NCBI GenBank assembly: GCA_030649955.1
Contig: JAUSFD010000024.1
Span: forward strand, 1-64,000
Direction: 5' to 3'
DNA: 64,000 nucleotides
Source: Candidatus Peregrinibacteria bacterium
GTDB lineage: Bacteria; Patescibacteriota; Gracilibacteria; Peribacterales; Peribacteraceae
This document shows, piece after piece, positions 43,127-52,303 of the stretch; within the stretch, counting starts at the first letter, position 1; the number at the start of each line of letters is the position of its first letter. Below the pieces are notes generated by a model. The model ran no database searches. It worked only from the letters and a program-made list of their open reading frames with translations, and was not told the DNA's origin. A program made the translations under genes and the position numbers.

Positions 43127-45649
43127 TCACCACTTAATATCCGACTTCCGAATCACAATCTTATCCCCCCTCTTCACATCGTGATTGAGGAGGTAATCCG
43201 CAATGTAGTTCTCGATGGTGGCGCTCATAACTCTTCGCATTTCGCGAGCACCAAATTCGGGGGAATACCCACGATCGGCGATCTCTGCGAGGAGATCGGG
43301 TTCCACTTCCACGATGAGACCGCGCGTTTTCTTGAGATCTCCGATGATATCGTCGATCATCATCTCCGCGATGTGCTTCGTCTGCGGTTCCGTGAGCGGC
43401 TCGTACATGACGATCTCGTCGAAGCGGTTCAAGAACTCCGGAGAGTAGATCTTCTCCTGAAGTACGGCGTCGAGGAGCTTCTGCTTGAGCTCGAGACGAT
43501 CGACATGGGGCTTGTTCTTGAGGTAGTCCCGGAGGAAGAGCGCTCCAGCATTGGAAGTGGCAATGATGATCGTCGAGCGGAAGTCCGTCTTCACACCGCG
43601 GCTATCGATGAGGAAGCCTTCATCGAGGACCTGGAGGAAGAGGTGTAGAACCTTCGTGTGACTCTTCTCGATTTCATCGAGGAGCACCAGCGTGAACGGT
43701 CGCTCCTGCACTTTCTGCGCGAGGAACCCTTCGTGGTAGGTCGCACTGGGATCGGTCGTCCCGATGATGCCGGCGACGCCGGCCTCCGTACTGAATTCGT
43801 TCATATCCAAGCGAACGAGCGCATCGGTGGAGCCGAAGTACTCGCGCGCGAGAACCTTCGCGGTGTGCGTTTTTCCGACACCAGTCGGACCGAGGAAGAG
43901 GAATGTCCCGAAGGGTTTGTTTCCCGTGTTCACTTCCAACCGTGCACGCTTGAGTGCGGAGACGAGTGCACGGACCGCCTGCTCTTGGCCAACGATCTCC
44001 TGCTTCAGAGTATCCTCGAGACCCAGGAGTTTCTTCTTCTCGTCCTGCGAAACGCCGGAGAGGTTGATGTGCGTCTTCAAGGAGATCACCTCGCGGATAT
44101 GCTCCTCCCGCACGTACGGATCGTAGGCTTTGCGCGCGAGGTAGATGGCGTCTTCGAGGACGTTCACCGCTTTGCCGGGGAATCCGCCTTTGCCCAAGTA
44201 CCGCTGCGCGAGTGCGATGATGGAGCGGATCGCTTTGTACGTCACCCGCACTCTCTCTTTCGGGAGCAGCTGCACAGGGATACCACACGCACGCAGCAGG
44301 AAATTCTTCGCAACAGCGACGGACCGCACGAGTCCCCTCCCCCACGACAGCCGCTGGATGCGGAAATAGTGCTCCATCACGACACCGATCGTCTCTTCCT
44401 CTGTACTGTCCTCCACGTAGACACGTTCGAGGAGGCTATCGATGAGGGGATCGGTCTTCACGAACGTGTGGTAGTCCTCCATGCTCGCGACGCCGAGCAC
44501 GTGGACATTCGCGGTCTGGAGGAATTTCGTGATCACGGCTCGCAGATGCGGACCTCCCGCCCGGAGGACGAGCGCCAGTTGATCGATGACGAGGACGAAC
44601 TTCCCCGCTTCCTCGGCTTTGCGAAGAGCCGTGAGAAGGAATGCATCAGGACGATCCTGGCAGGAGAGGAGTTCCTCTGTGCGCAGCATGAGGACGCGCG
44701 TGTACGGGAGCCCGCGCTCCTGCTCGTGTTTGCGCAATTCATAGACGAAGTGCTCGACGAGCGTGCGCTTGCCCACGCCGACCTTCCCGAGGAGGAGGAC
44801 GTTGTGACTCGAGGACTGCCCGAGCATACGAATCACCTCCTCGATTTCCTTCCCGTGAATGCGCGCAGCTCTCCGCGGTCGCCACAGGACAGATTCACTC
44901 AGGTCCTTCGTCAGGCGGTCGAGCTCGTTCGTGTATCCCATCACCCACGATCTCCCCATCCCACCGAATTGCTTCAGGAGCGATTGCGGCGAGAAGAATC
45001 CGTCGCTCTTCCCGTAGACATGATGGTGGAACCACTCCCACTGGAAGATGGCACTCAGCTCGTCGATGCCCATGTCGCACTCCGTGAGGAGCGGCTCGAA
45101 TGTGGGATTATGCAGCAACACAGAGAGCGTAACGCTCGCACTGATGCGCGTGCGGCCCATCGCGACCATGGCGGCACGGCACTCCTCGAGGAATGCGGTG
45201 GTATCCATCCCTCCGTTCTTTCCCAGGACATCGCGCACGCGTGTGAGGAGCGTCTCGCGCTCCATCCCGAGCTCATCGAGGATGAAGACGCCGCACGGCG
45301 TGTCGACTGCGGCGAAGACGAGGTCGTAGACGTTCGCGGTCGTTGGGCTCCGCACAGCAGCGACCAAGGGGAATGCGAGGAGATTTTCCAGGGCAACACT
45401 GTCATCCAGCACATGTTCCTCATCCTCGAACTTCTGCTCCAGAAAGGTATCGAGAACGCAGAGCGGGAAGAGGACGATGAGCGCGGGGAAAACGGGAATC
45501 ATCCAATCCCCTGTCTCTGCGGCGATCACAACGAAGGGGAGGAGGATGCACCCGTAGATGAGCCACGCAATGGGGTGGAAGAAGATCTTCTTCAGGAAGA
45601 CTCCTGCGTACACGCGCGTTGCCGTGAGGGAGAGGTGCGTCTCGTTCAT
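43127..45649 (-). CDS. membrane-anchored Clp-like double AAA+ ATPase
   Basis: 840 residues from ATG 45649. Two hydrophobic segments near the N-terminus (~25-65), a weak Clp_N-like helical repeat pair (~105-205), AAA1 with Walker A GKVGVGKRT (~288) and a degenerate Walker B FVLVIDQ (Gln for catalytic Glu), and AAA2 with intact GPTGVGKT (~587), LVLLDEIEK (~654) and arginine finger region SPEFLNRFDEI. The C-terminal D2-small domain ends at NHDVKRGDKIVIR. It resembles ClpC/ClpB but is fixed to the membrane, with an inactive-looking D1. Starts 4 nt inside the end of the small membrane gene upstream. Confidence 0.8.
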   Translation of the reverse strand: MNETHLSLTATRVYAGVFLKKIFFHPIAWLIYGCILLPFVVIAAETGDWMIPVFPALIVLFPLCVLDTFLEQKFEDEEHVLDDSVALENLLAFPLVAAVRSPTTANVYDLVFAAVDTPCGVFILDELGMERETLLTRVRDVLGKNGGMDTTAFLEECRAAMVAMGRTRISASVTLSVLLHNPTFEPLLTECDMGIDELSAIFQWEWFHHHVYGKSDGFFSPQSLLKQFGGMGRSWVMGYTNELDRLTKDLSESVLWRPRRAARIHGKEIEEVIRMLGQSSSHNVLLLGKVGVGKRTLVEHFVYELRKHEQERGLPYTRVLMLRTEELLSCQDRPDAFLLTALRKAEEAGKFVLVIDQLALVLRAGGPHLRAVITKFLQTANVHVLGVASMEDYHTFVKTDPLIDSLLERVYVEDSTEEETIGVVMEHYFRIQRLSWGRGLVRSVAVAKNFLLRACGIPVQLLPKERVRVTYKAIRSIIALAQRYLGKGGFPGKAVNVLEDAIYLARKAYDPYVREEHIREVISLKTHINLSGVSQDEKKKLLGLEDTLKQEIVGQEQAVRALVSALKRARLEVNTGNKPFGTFLFLGPTGVGKTHTAKVLAREYFGSTDALVRLDMNEFSTEAGVAGIIGTTDPSATYHEGFLAQKVQERPFTLVLLDEIEKSHTKVLHLFLQVLDEGFLIDSRGVKTDFRSTIIIATSNAGALFLRDYLKNKPHVDRLELKQKLLDAVLQEKIYSPEFLNRFDEIVMYEPLTEPQTKHIAEMMIDDIIGDLKKTRGLIVEVEPDLLAEIADRGYSPEFGAREMRRVMSATIENYIADYLLNHDVKRGDKIVIRKSDIKW

Positions 45650-46080
45650 TGCGCGATGGTCGTGAGGGAACCGATAGTTGCAAGTGATCCGTAGACGAAC
45701 ACGATCGGGAACGCGAGCCAGAGTGCGAGGAACGCGGCGAAGAAGAGGAGCAGGCAAATCTCCACAGCGATGCCGATGGCGATCGCAATGATTCTGAAGA
45801 GGAATCCGATGATCCTGCTCACCATGTTAAGCGCAAAGGTCTGGGCAACTTCGCCGAAGCGCAGCATCTGACTCGGGTAGCGATCGGTGATTCCCTTCCA
45901 AGGGGAGAAGAGTGTGCGGATGAGGAACGTGAACGAGAAGATGTCGATGAACGCCCTTGCGTACGCGAAGTAGTTCGTGACGATGCGCACGGGCATCTCG
46001 AGGAAGTACCATGGCACGAACGTCCCGAGGAAGATCGAGGGGAGCATCAGCGGCCGGACGATGGGCGCGAGGAGGAGCAT
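45646..46080 (-). CDS. small membrane protein coupled to the Clp-like ATPase
   Basis: 144 residues from ATG 46080. Four hydrophobic stretches (APIVRPLMLPSIFLGTFVPW, IDIFSFTFLIRTLFSPW, IIGFLFRIIAIAIGIAVEIC, FFAAFLALWLAFPIVFVYG). The stop overlaps the ATPase start (ATGA), so the two are translated together and probably act together in the membrane. The family is not recognised. A TATACT box lies about 25 nt upstream. Confidence 0.65.
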   Translation of the reverse strand: MLLLAPIVRPLMLPSIFLGTFVPWYFLEMPVRIVTNYFAYARAFIDIFSFTFLIRTLFSPWKGITDRYPSQMLRFGEVAQTFALNMVSRIIGFLFRIIAIAIGIAVEICLLLFFAAFLALWLAFPIVFVYGSLATIGSLTTIAQ

Positions 46081-46248
46081 GAAGTGGGTATGAGAATCTC
46101 CCGAGTATAGCAGAAATCGGGGTCTTCCTGAAGGCACGCAGCTCATCTGGCTGCGGAAAGCTCGGCACTGCGCTCTCACATGGAATTGCAGAAAATCAAA
46201 AATAGTACATTTTAGTGTTATGTTCTTCGGCTATTATCGTTAGTAGAG

Positions 46249-46262
46249 GTGACACTTGTCAC
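46249..46262. promoter_or_regulatory. palindrome upstream of the SLH/beta-propeller gene
   Basis: GTGACA-CT-TGTCAC, a perfect inverted repeat 17 nt before the ATG. TATTAT (46232-46237) upstream could be the -10 box, placing the palindrome just after the transcription start. Candidate operator. Confidence 0.5.
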
Positions 46263-46279
46263 TTTTTCCCATTCATCCT

Positions 46280-48784
46280 ATGCGATTCCTCTCTTCCCGC
46301 ACCCTAGCGGCTTCCCTGACAGTAGCTCTAGGAATGGCGCAGTTCCCCCTCTCCGCATTCGCCTTCAGCGACGTCGGAACCAGCACTTCCTACGAAAAGG
46401 CTATCAAGGCAATGGAGGAGGAGGGCGTCATCGAAGGTTACAGTGATGGAACATTCAAACCGACAGCCCACGTCAACCGAGCGGAGTTCCTGAAGATCAT
46501 CCTCGAGGCGCGCGGTGATGTCTCCTTCTCCGGCAGTAATTGCTTCCCAGACGTCGACGATGACTGGTACGCCAAGTACGTCTGCACTGCTCAGGATGAG
46601 GGCATCATCCAAGGCTACCCGGATGGCACCTTCAGACCGGAACAACCGATCAACTTCGTCGAGGCGAGCAAGATCCTCGCACTCGCCTATAAACAAGACG
46701 TCTCGATGTACTCACCCGACTGGTACGAGCCATACGCTCGCGCTCTCGAGAGCTCGAAGGCCATCCCTCTCAGCATTGCCGGTCTGGACAAGCTCGTCAC
46801 GCGCGGCGAGATGGTGGAGATGATGTGGCGCCTCTCCGAGAGCATCACAGATCAGCCGGCGAAGGGTTACGTGAACGTGAAGTACCCGGAGGTGGCGATC
46901 AATACCGCATCGGATGCTGTGCAGGTGGCGAAGACCTGTGCAGATCTCTCTGCGTTCTCTGCTGAGGCAGCGCGCAGTGGAGGCACAGGTTTCGACGATG
47001 CTGTCTTCCTCCAGGAGGGAGTCACCCGTGGTGTACCCACCGCTCCAGCTTCCAACAAAAACACGACTGCTGCTGATGCTCCAGAAACCGGCGGCGGAGG
47101 CGACTACTCCCAGACGAACGTCCAGGTCGAGGGCGTCGATGAAGCCGATATCGTGAAGGCCGATGGCAATTACCTCTACATCGTCTCCGGCCAGAAAGTG
47201 AGGATCGTCCGTGTGAATCCTGCAAATACCCTCACCCTCGCGAGTGTCATCGATCTCGAGGAAGTCTCCTTCACCCCTTCTGATCTCTACATCCTCGGCG
47301 ATCGGCTTGTCATCACAGGCCATCGGTGGGTGAACTATGACCAACCGCACATCATGGAGAAGCGCATCGGTCTCACGATCTGGCCAGGACCCTGGTACAA
47401 CTCCCAGAAGGCGGAGGTGCGCATCTACGATATCTCCGATCGCACCAAGCCCGAGCTCGAGCGCAAGGTTGCGTTCGATGGCAATGCCGTCACTACACGC
47501 CGCATTGAGGACAAACTCTACCTCGTCGTGAACCAACAGGTCCCCTACTGGGGCCGTCCGATCCCGTTGATCGAAGCGACAGAGGATGATGTCCTCCCGC
47601 GGTTCGAGGACTCGAAGAACGGCGAGGAAGACGAGCCCGTCACTCGCTGCGATGGTGTCTCCGTGATCCCACATGTCCCCTCTCCACAGTACCTCACGGT
47701 CGGCGTGATCGACCTCGACAGTCCCAATGCTGAAGTGGAGCGCGAGGTGGTGCTCGGCAGTGCGGAGAACGTGTACTCCTCACTCGATAACCTCTACATC
47801 GCGACGACGGAGCATCGGTACTACTGGGATCCCGTTGCGGAGAAGGGGCCCACGGAGAAGACGAACCTCTACCGCTTCGCCTTCGAGGACGACGGCGTCT
47901 CCATGGAAGCACAGGGCACCGTCCCCGGTCGCATCCTGAACCAGTTCTCCATGGACGAGCACGAGAATACCTTCCGTATAGCGACGACCACGGGCTACTC
48001 GTGGGACGCTGAGCGCCCCTCGACGAATAACCTCTACGTCCTGAACATGGCGCTCGACGAGACCGGAAAGATTGAGGAGATTGCTCCCGGTGAACAGATC
48101 TACTCCGTGCGCTTCCTCGGTGACCGCACGTACATGGTCACCTTCCGCAACATCGATCCCCTCTTCGTCATCGATACGAGTGATCCTCGCAATCCGAAGA
48201 TCCTCGGGAAGCTGAAGATCCCTGGGTACTCGAACTACCTGCACCCCTACGACGAGAACCACATCCTCGGCTTCGGGAAGGATGCGGTGATTGCCAAGGA
48301 TCCCAACTTCGCCTGGTACCAGGGCATGAAGATGGCACTGTTCGATGTCTCCGATGTGGAGAATCCGAAGGAGCTCCATGCCGTGACGATCGGTGATCGT
48401 GGTACGGATAGTCCCCTCCTCTGGAACCACAAAGCACTCCTCTTCGAGAAGGATCGCGACTTGCTCGCATTCCCGATCACAGTGGCGGAGATCCCTGCTT
48501 CACAGAAGACCGGGAACGACGGCAGCGCGTACGGCTCTCCCGTGTTCCAGGGTGCCTACGTGTACGAACTGACGCTGAAGGACGGCTTCCAGAAGAAGGG
48601 TGAGATCACCCACTACGATGAGGAGAACAATCTCAAGTCCGGTGACGTCTCCCTCGGCTACGGTCGCGACATCGAGCGTATCGTCCGCGTCGGCGATTCC
48701 CTGCTAACGATTTCACAAGGTGCTGTTGCCAGCCACTCCGAGGAGACGGTGACGGAACAGGACACGCTGAACTTCAACGACTGA
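46280..48784 (+). CDS. SLH-anchored secreted beta-propeller protein
   Basis: 834 residues. Signal peptide (RFLSSRTLAASLTVALGMAQ...AFA), three SLH repeats (FSDVGTSTSYEKAIKAMEEE, CFPDVDDDWYAKYVCTAQDE, WYEPYARALESSKAIP; ~30-200), a Thr/Ala linker, then ~560 residues matching the Beta_propel family of secreted proteins (TNVQVEGVDEADIVKADGNY, LYIVSGQKVRIVR, later ILGKLKIPGYSNYLHPYDEN). Enzymatic activity is not established for the family. ATG 46280 is the signal-peptide start. It shares the SLH anchor with the 29739 gene. Confidence 0.85.
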   Translation: MRFLSSRTLAASLTVALGMAQFPLSAFAFSDVGTSTSYEKAIKAMEEEGVIEGYSDGTFKPTAHVNRAEFLKIILEARGDVSFSGSNCFPDVDDDWYAKYVCTAQDEGIIQGYPDGTFRPEQPINFVEASKILALAYKQDVSMYSPDWYEPYARALESSKAIPLSIAGLDKLVTRGEMVEMMWRLSESITDQPAKGYVNVKYPEVAINTASDAVQVAKTCADLSAFSAEAARSGGTGFDDAVFLQEGVTRGVPTAPASNKNTTAADAPETGGGGDYSQTNVQVEGVDEADIVKADGNYLYIVSGQKVRIVRVNPANTLTLASVIDLEEVSFTPSDLYILGDRLVITGHRWVNYDQPHIMEKRIGLTIWPGPWYNSQKAEVRIYDISDRTKPELERKVAFDGNAVTTRRIEDKLYLVVNQQVPYWGRPIPLIEATEDDVLPRFEDSKNGEEDEPVTRCDGVSVIPHVPSPQYLTVGVIDLDSPNAEVEREVVLGSAENVYSSLDNLYIATTEHRYYWDPVAEKGPTEKTNLYRFAFEDDGVSMEAQGTVPGRILNQFSMDEHENTFRIATTTGYSWDAERPSTNNLYVLNMALDETGKIEEIAPGEQIYSVRFLGDRTYMVTFRNIDPLFVIDTSDPRNPKILGKLKIPGYSNYLHPYDENHILGFGKDAVIAKDPNFAWYQGMKMALFDVSDVENPKELHAVTIGDRGTDSPLLWNHKALLFEKDRDLLAFPITVAEIPASQKTGNDGSAYGSPVFQGAYVYELTLKDGFQKKGEITHYDEENNLKSGDVSLGYGRDIERIVRVGDSLLTISQGAVASHSEETVTEQDTLNFND

Positions 48785-48837
48785 GGCACTGAACTTCGGG
48801 AAAGTTTCCCTCCCTCTCGCTGCGACGAGGGGGAGGG

Positions 48838-48887
48838 ATTTGGATTAGGATTAGGATTTGGGCCCTAATCCAAATCCTAATCCTCGG
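48838..48887. repeat. GGATTAG/GGATTTG word repeats forming an inverted repeat
   Basis: Between the beta-propeller gene and tmk, hexamer/heptamer words GGATTAG and GGATTTG run for ~30 bp and are then followed by their complements (CCTAATCC, AAATCCTAATCC). The two arms meet at GGGCCC. The same words recur around 60064-60174. Confidence 0.8.
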
Positions 48888-48936
48888 CTTCTCCCTGACC
48901 TTCACTTCCTCCCTGCCCTCCCGTACTCTGCTCTCC

Positions 48937-49539
48937 ATGCAAGGGCGCTTCATCGTCATCGAGGGGCCAGACGGGGCAGGGACCACCCTCCACAGCCGTC
49001 TCCTCGCGGAGAGACTCACGGCAGATGGGGTGGAGGTGATTCTCACAGCGGAGCCGACGGATAATGCTATCGGGCAGGGCATCCGGGCGCTCCTCGCGGA
49101 GGGTGGAGTGGGTGGCGCAGCCCTCCAGCTCCTCTTCTGTGCGGATCGGGCTGAGCACGTTTCGCAGGTGATCCTCCCGGCACTCGCGGAAGGGAAGACG
49201 GTGATCACCGACCGCTACATCCCCTCCACATTTGCCTACGGGAGCGCTCTCGGTTTGGACATAGGTTGGCTCAGAGAAGTGAACAAAAAATTTATACAAC
49301 CTGATCAGACGATCTACCTCCTCCCGCCGCTCGCCGTCTGCACGGAGCGACTCGCTCGCCGGGTCTCGAGAGACATGCTCGAAGACGATAGTCTTCGGGC
49401 AGATGTGTATGGCGCATACCTGCAGCTCAGTGAAAGTGAACCCGATACCCACGTGATCGACACATCTGGTGACAAAGTGGAAGCGAGTGACAGGATCGTG
49501 CGCATCGTCCAGGAGGTGCTCGCACGCGAGGTTGCTTGA
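48937..49539 (+). CDS. tmk: thymidylate kinase with atypical P-loop
   Basis: 200 residues. Phosphorylates dTMP to dTDP. FIVIEGPDGAGTTLHSRLL is the P-loop but has Thr where the Walker A Lys is expected. Other motifs are standard: AEPTDNAIGQGIRALL, FCADRAEHV, VITDRYIPSTFAYGSA (DRY/DR-x-x-x-S) and LPPLAVCTERLARR. Length is normal. TACTCT (48924-48929) lies 7 nt before the ATG. Followed 19 bp later by folD, which has its own -10 box. Confidence 0.88.
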   Translation: MQGRFIVIEGPDGAGTTLHSRLLAERLTADGVEVILTAEPTDNAIGQGIRALLAEGGVGGAALQLLFCADRAEHVSQVILPALAEGKTVITDRYIPSTFAYGSALGLDIGWLREVNKKFIQPDQTIYLLPPLAVCTERLARRVSRDMLEDDSLRADVYGAYLQLSESEPDTHVIDTSGDKVEASDRIVRIVQEVLAREVA

Positions 49540-49558
49540 GACCCTGTATACTTCCGCC

Positions 49559-50410
49559 ATGCCCGCGCTCCTCCTCGTCGGCCGACCCGCCGCAGATGCG
49601 CTCCTCGCTTCCTTGAAGGAGAAGATCGCTGCGCTGAATCCCAAGCTCGTCATTGTTCAAGTGGGGGACGATCCTGCGAGTGAGAGTTACATCCGGCAGA
49701 AAGTGAAGAGTGCGGATTCCGTAGGACTGCGCGCGGAACACAGACACCTCCCGAAGGAGACGGATCTCGCGACCCTTCTCTCCCTCATCGCGGAGCTCAA
49801 TGCAGATCCGGATGTGACAGGCTTCATCGTCCAGCTCCCGCTCCCGGAGCACCTCCACGGTGCTGAGCCGCAGATTATCAAGGCTATCGATCCCAAGAAG
49901 GATGTCGATGGCTTCGGTGCGTACAACCTGGGGAAGATGTTCCTCTCTACAGAGTTTGAGCACCTGCCTCCCGCTACCCCCGCTGGCGTGATCGAACTCC
50001 TGAACTTCTACAAGATCGCCATTGAGGGACGGCATGCGGTGATCGTCGGCCGCAGCAATATCGTCGGGAAACCGCTCGCGATCATGCTCCTGAACCGAGG
50101 GGCAACTGTCACCATCTGCCACAGCAGGACTGTCAATTTGCCGGAGTACACGCGTCAGGCGGATATCCTCTTCTCGGCTGTTGGCAAGCCACGCTTGATA
50201 CAGGCCGACATGGTGAAGCGTGGTGCGGTCGTCATCGACATCGGGGTGAGTAGGGATGAGGAGGGACTGAAGGGCGACTGCGATTTTGAGGAGCTGAAGC
50301 AGATCGTGTCGGCAATCACTCCCGTCCCCGGAGGAGTCGGCCCTATGACGGTCGCGAGCCTCATTCGCAATTGCGTCAGAGCAGCGGAGCGGCAAAGGAA
50401 AGAATATTGA
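49559..50410 (+). CDS. folD: bifunctional methylenetetrahydrofolate dehydrogenase/cyclohydrolase
   Basis: 283 residues. Interconverts 5,10-methylene-THF and 10-formyl-THF, supplying one-carbon units for purine synthesis (purF and purD follow). Motifs: SYIRQKVKSADSVG with catalytic Lys, GFIVQLPLPEHL, the NADP site GRSNIVGKPLAIMLLNRGAT and PVPGGVGPMTVASL. TATACT (49547-49552) lies 6 nt before the ATG at 49559, which sets the start. Confidence 0.95.
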   Translation: MPALLLVGRPAADALLASLKEKIAALNPKLVIVQVGDDPASESYIRQKVKSADSVGLRAEHRHLPKETDLATLLSLIAELNADPDVTGFIVQLPLPEHLHGAEPQIIKAIDPKKDVDGFGAYNLGKMFLSTEFEHLPPATPAGVIELLNFYKIAIEGRHAVIVGRSNIVGKPLAIMLLNRGATVTICHSRTVNLPEYTRQADILFSAVGKPRLIQADMVKRGAVVIDIGVSRDEEGLKGDCDFEELKQIVSAITPVPGGVGPMTVASLIRNCVRAAERQRKEY

Positions 50411-50484
50411 ATGTTGAATATTGAATGTAGAAGCCTCGCATCAAGCTATTCACCATTCAACATTCCATATTCCACATTCTCTCC
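50407..50484. repeat. GAATGTT/GAATATT word repeats forming an inverted repeat
   Basis: After the folD stop, GAATGTTGAATATTGAATG is followed ~40 bp on by CATTCAACATTCCATATTCC, giving a long imperfect hairpin. Probably a spacer repeat that also acts as a transcript end. Words differ from those in the neighbouring spacers. Confidence 0.75.
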
Positions 50485-50505
50485 AAGGAAAATCTCCTTC
50501 TTTCC

Positions 50506-50687
50506 TTGCGCCTGTGAGAATTCGCTCTACAATGCCCTTGTGGTACATCCCTCCACAATTTTATCGGCCTTCCGGACGCTCGGACTGGCCTGCTTTGCCG
50601 CGCTGCGTGCGCGCTTCCTCGTGACGCTCGCTCCGGCGATCGTCCCCGTGAGGACGGTGCATGTTCCGCGGAGAGTGAGCAGGTAGT
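50506..50687 (+). promoter_or_regulatory. purF promoter and long leader
   Basis: TTGCGC (50506-50511), 16-nt spacer, TACAAT (50528-50533). This leaves about 145 nt before the purF ATG, much longer than other leaders here. The leader is GC-rich and could fold, and a 30-codon reading frame begins right at the -10 end. I recognise no known riboswitch. Confidence 0.45.
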
Positions 50688-52190
50688 ATGTGCGGGATCC
50701 TCGCCGTCTCCGGCTTCCGCGACGCGATCCAGGATCTCTACGACGGCCTCATCGTCCTGCAGCACCGTGGCCAGGACGCCGCGGGCATTGTCACCTACAA
50801 CAACCAATTCCATCTAAAGAAGGCGAATGGCATGGTGCGGGACGTCTTCCATGCACAATCTCTCGACCGGCTTCGCGGTCCGATGGGCATCGGGCATGTC
50901 CGCTACCCCACTGCTGGGTGCAGTAGCGAGTTCGAGGCGCAGCCGTTCTTCGTCAACTCCCCCTTCGGTATCGCGCTCGCGCACAACGGGAACCTCACGA
51001 ATGCCAAGGAGCTCTCGCGTGACCTCCTCCACACAGACTTCAGGCATCTCAACACCACCTCCGACTCGGAGGTGCTCTTGAACGTCTTCGCCCTCGCTCT
51101 CCAGAAACAGCGCCCCATCAAGCTCCAACCCGAGCACATCTTCCGCGCTGTGCGAACGGTGCACCGTCGCTGTCGAGGGAGCTACTCGGCGGTCGCCCTC
51201 ATCGGCGGGCAGGGCATTGTCGCCTTCCGCGACCCCTATGGTATCCGCCCGCTGCAGTTGGGGAAGCGGAAGTACGGGATGAAGGAGGAATTCATGCTCT
51301 GCTCGGAGAATACGGTTCTGAGGCCGCTTGGCTACGAGTTCGTCCGTGATCTCCTCCCCGGCGAGTGCGTCTTCATCGACCGGAAGAACAAGGTGCACGC
51401 CCGCGTCTGCAAGCGCGGACATCTGGCACCGTGTTCCTTCGAGTGGGTGTACCTCGCGGCGCCCGATTCCATCCTCGACAATGTGAGCGTCTACAAGGCC
51501 CGCATCCGCATGGGCGAATCACTCGCTCCTCAAATCCGCACGGCTGGTATCCACATCGACTCCGTCATCCCCATTCCGGACTCCTCCCGTGCCGCTGCAG
51601 CCGGACTCGCCGATAAGCTGAAGATTCGCTACCGTGAGGGATTCGTGAAGAACCGCTACATCGGCCGTACGTTCATCATGCCGGGACAGGCACTGCGCCA
51701 GCGCAGCCTCCACTTCAAGATCCATCCCATCGAGCTCGAGTTCCGCGGCAACAACGTCCTCCTCGTTGATGATTCCATCGTTCGCGGCAACACGAGCCGG
51801 AAGATCGTGGAGATGGCACGCGAGTCGGGAGCGAAGAAGGTGTACTTCGCCTCCGCCTCCCCTCCCCTCACAGGTCCATGCCCATACGGGGTCGACATCC
51901 CGACGACGGAGGAGCTCATCGGCTCGAACCACTCGATTGAGGAGATACGCGAGATGATCGGTGCGGATGGGCTCTACTACGCGAAGGTCGAGGACATGGT
52001 GAAGGCCATCCGCGTAGGAAATCGCAAACTCCAGCGCCTTTGCACGGGCTGTTTCAACGGTCGCTACTCGACCCCAGACATCACGAAGAAAATCCTCCTG
52101 CAGCTGGGCAGTAACCGCAACGTGACGCGGGAGACGGGCGATGCGAAGGAGGAGGAAGAGGAGGGAGCGAGGGCAATGACACTAATTTGA
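50688..52190 (+). CDS. purF: amidophosphoribosyltransferase
   Basis: 500 residues. First committed step of purine synthesis: PRPP plus glutamine to phosphoribosylamine. The N-terminus MCGILAVSG gives the nucleophile Cys after Met removal, with no propeptide. Glutaminase motifs: GIGHVRYPTAG and ALAHNGNLTNAKEL. The PRPP-binding loop is VLLVDDSIVRGNTSRK (~360). C-terminal RLCTGCFNGRYSTPD is typical. ATG 50688 is fixed by the catalytic Cys2. Confidence 0.95.
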   Translation: MCGILAVSGFRDAIQDLYDGLIVLQHRGQDAAGIVTYNNQFHLKKANGMVRDVFHAQSLDRLRGPMGIGHVRYPTAGCSSEFEAQPFFVNSPFGIALAHNGNLTNAKELSRDLLHTDFRHLNTTSDSEVLLNVFALALQKQRPIKLQPEHIFRAVRTVHRRCRGSYSAVALIGGQGIVAFRDPYGIRPLQLGKRKYGMKEEFMLCSENTVLRPLGYEFVRDLLPGECVFIDRKNKVHARVCKRGHLAPCSFEWVYLAAPDSILDNVSVYKARIRMGESLAPQIRTAGIHIDSVIPIPDSSRAAAAGLADKLKIRYREGFVKNRYIGRTFIMPGQALRQRSLHFKIHPIELEFRGNNVLLVDDSIVRGNTSRKIVEMARESGAKKVYFASASPPLTGPCPYGVDIPTTEELIGSNHSIEEIREMIGADGLYYAKVEDMVKAIRVGNRKLQRLCTGCFNGRYSTPDITKKILLQLGSNRNVTRETGDAKEEEEEGARAMTLI

Positions 52191-52302
52191 ATGTCGAATG
52201 GAGAATGGAGAATGGAGAATGTAGAATGTAGAATGTATGTAGAATTGGGAATCATCTCATAAGTAATCCATTCTACATTGTACATTTTTCATTCTTCATT
52301 CT
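52188..52302. repeat. GAATGGA/GAATGTA word repeats forming an inverted repeat
   Basis: From the purF stop to the purD start, words GAATGGA and GAATGTA are repeated about seven times (GAATGGAGAATGGAGAATG), then complemented by CATTCTACATTGTACATT and CATTCTTCATTCTG just before the purD ATG. The right arm reaches within 2 nt of that start codon, so it could hide or expose the start. Confidence 0.8.
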
Positions 52303-52303
52303 G

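Noticed and set aside
43658-45694. 678-residue open frame on the plus strand
   Set aside because: Antisense to the Clp-like ATPase; Glu/Arg-rich, with no recognisable domain.
48838-48887. telomere-like TTAGGA repeats
   Set aside because: They are internal, degenerate, followed by their own complement and flanked by housekeeping genes, so they are a spacer hairpin, not a chromosome end.
50411-50686. 91-residue open frame before purF
   Set aside because: The first half is word-repeat DNA, codon use is poor, and the stretch contains the purF promoter.
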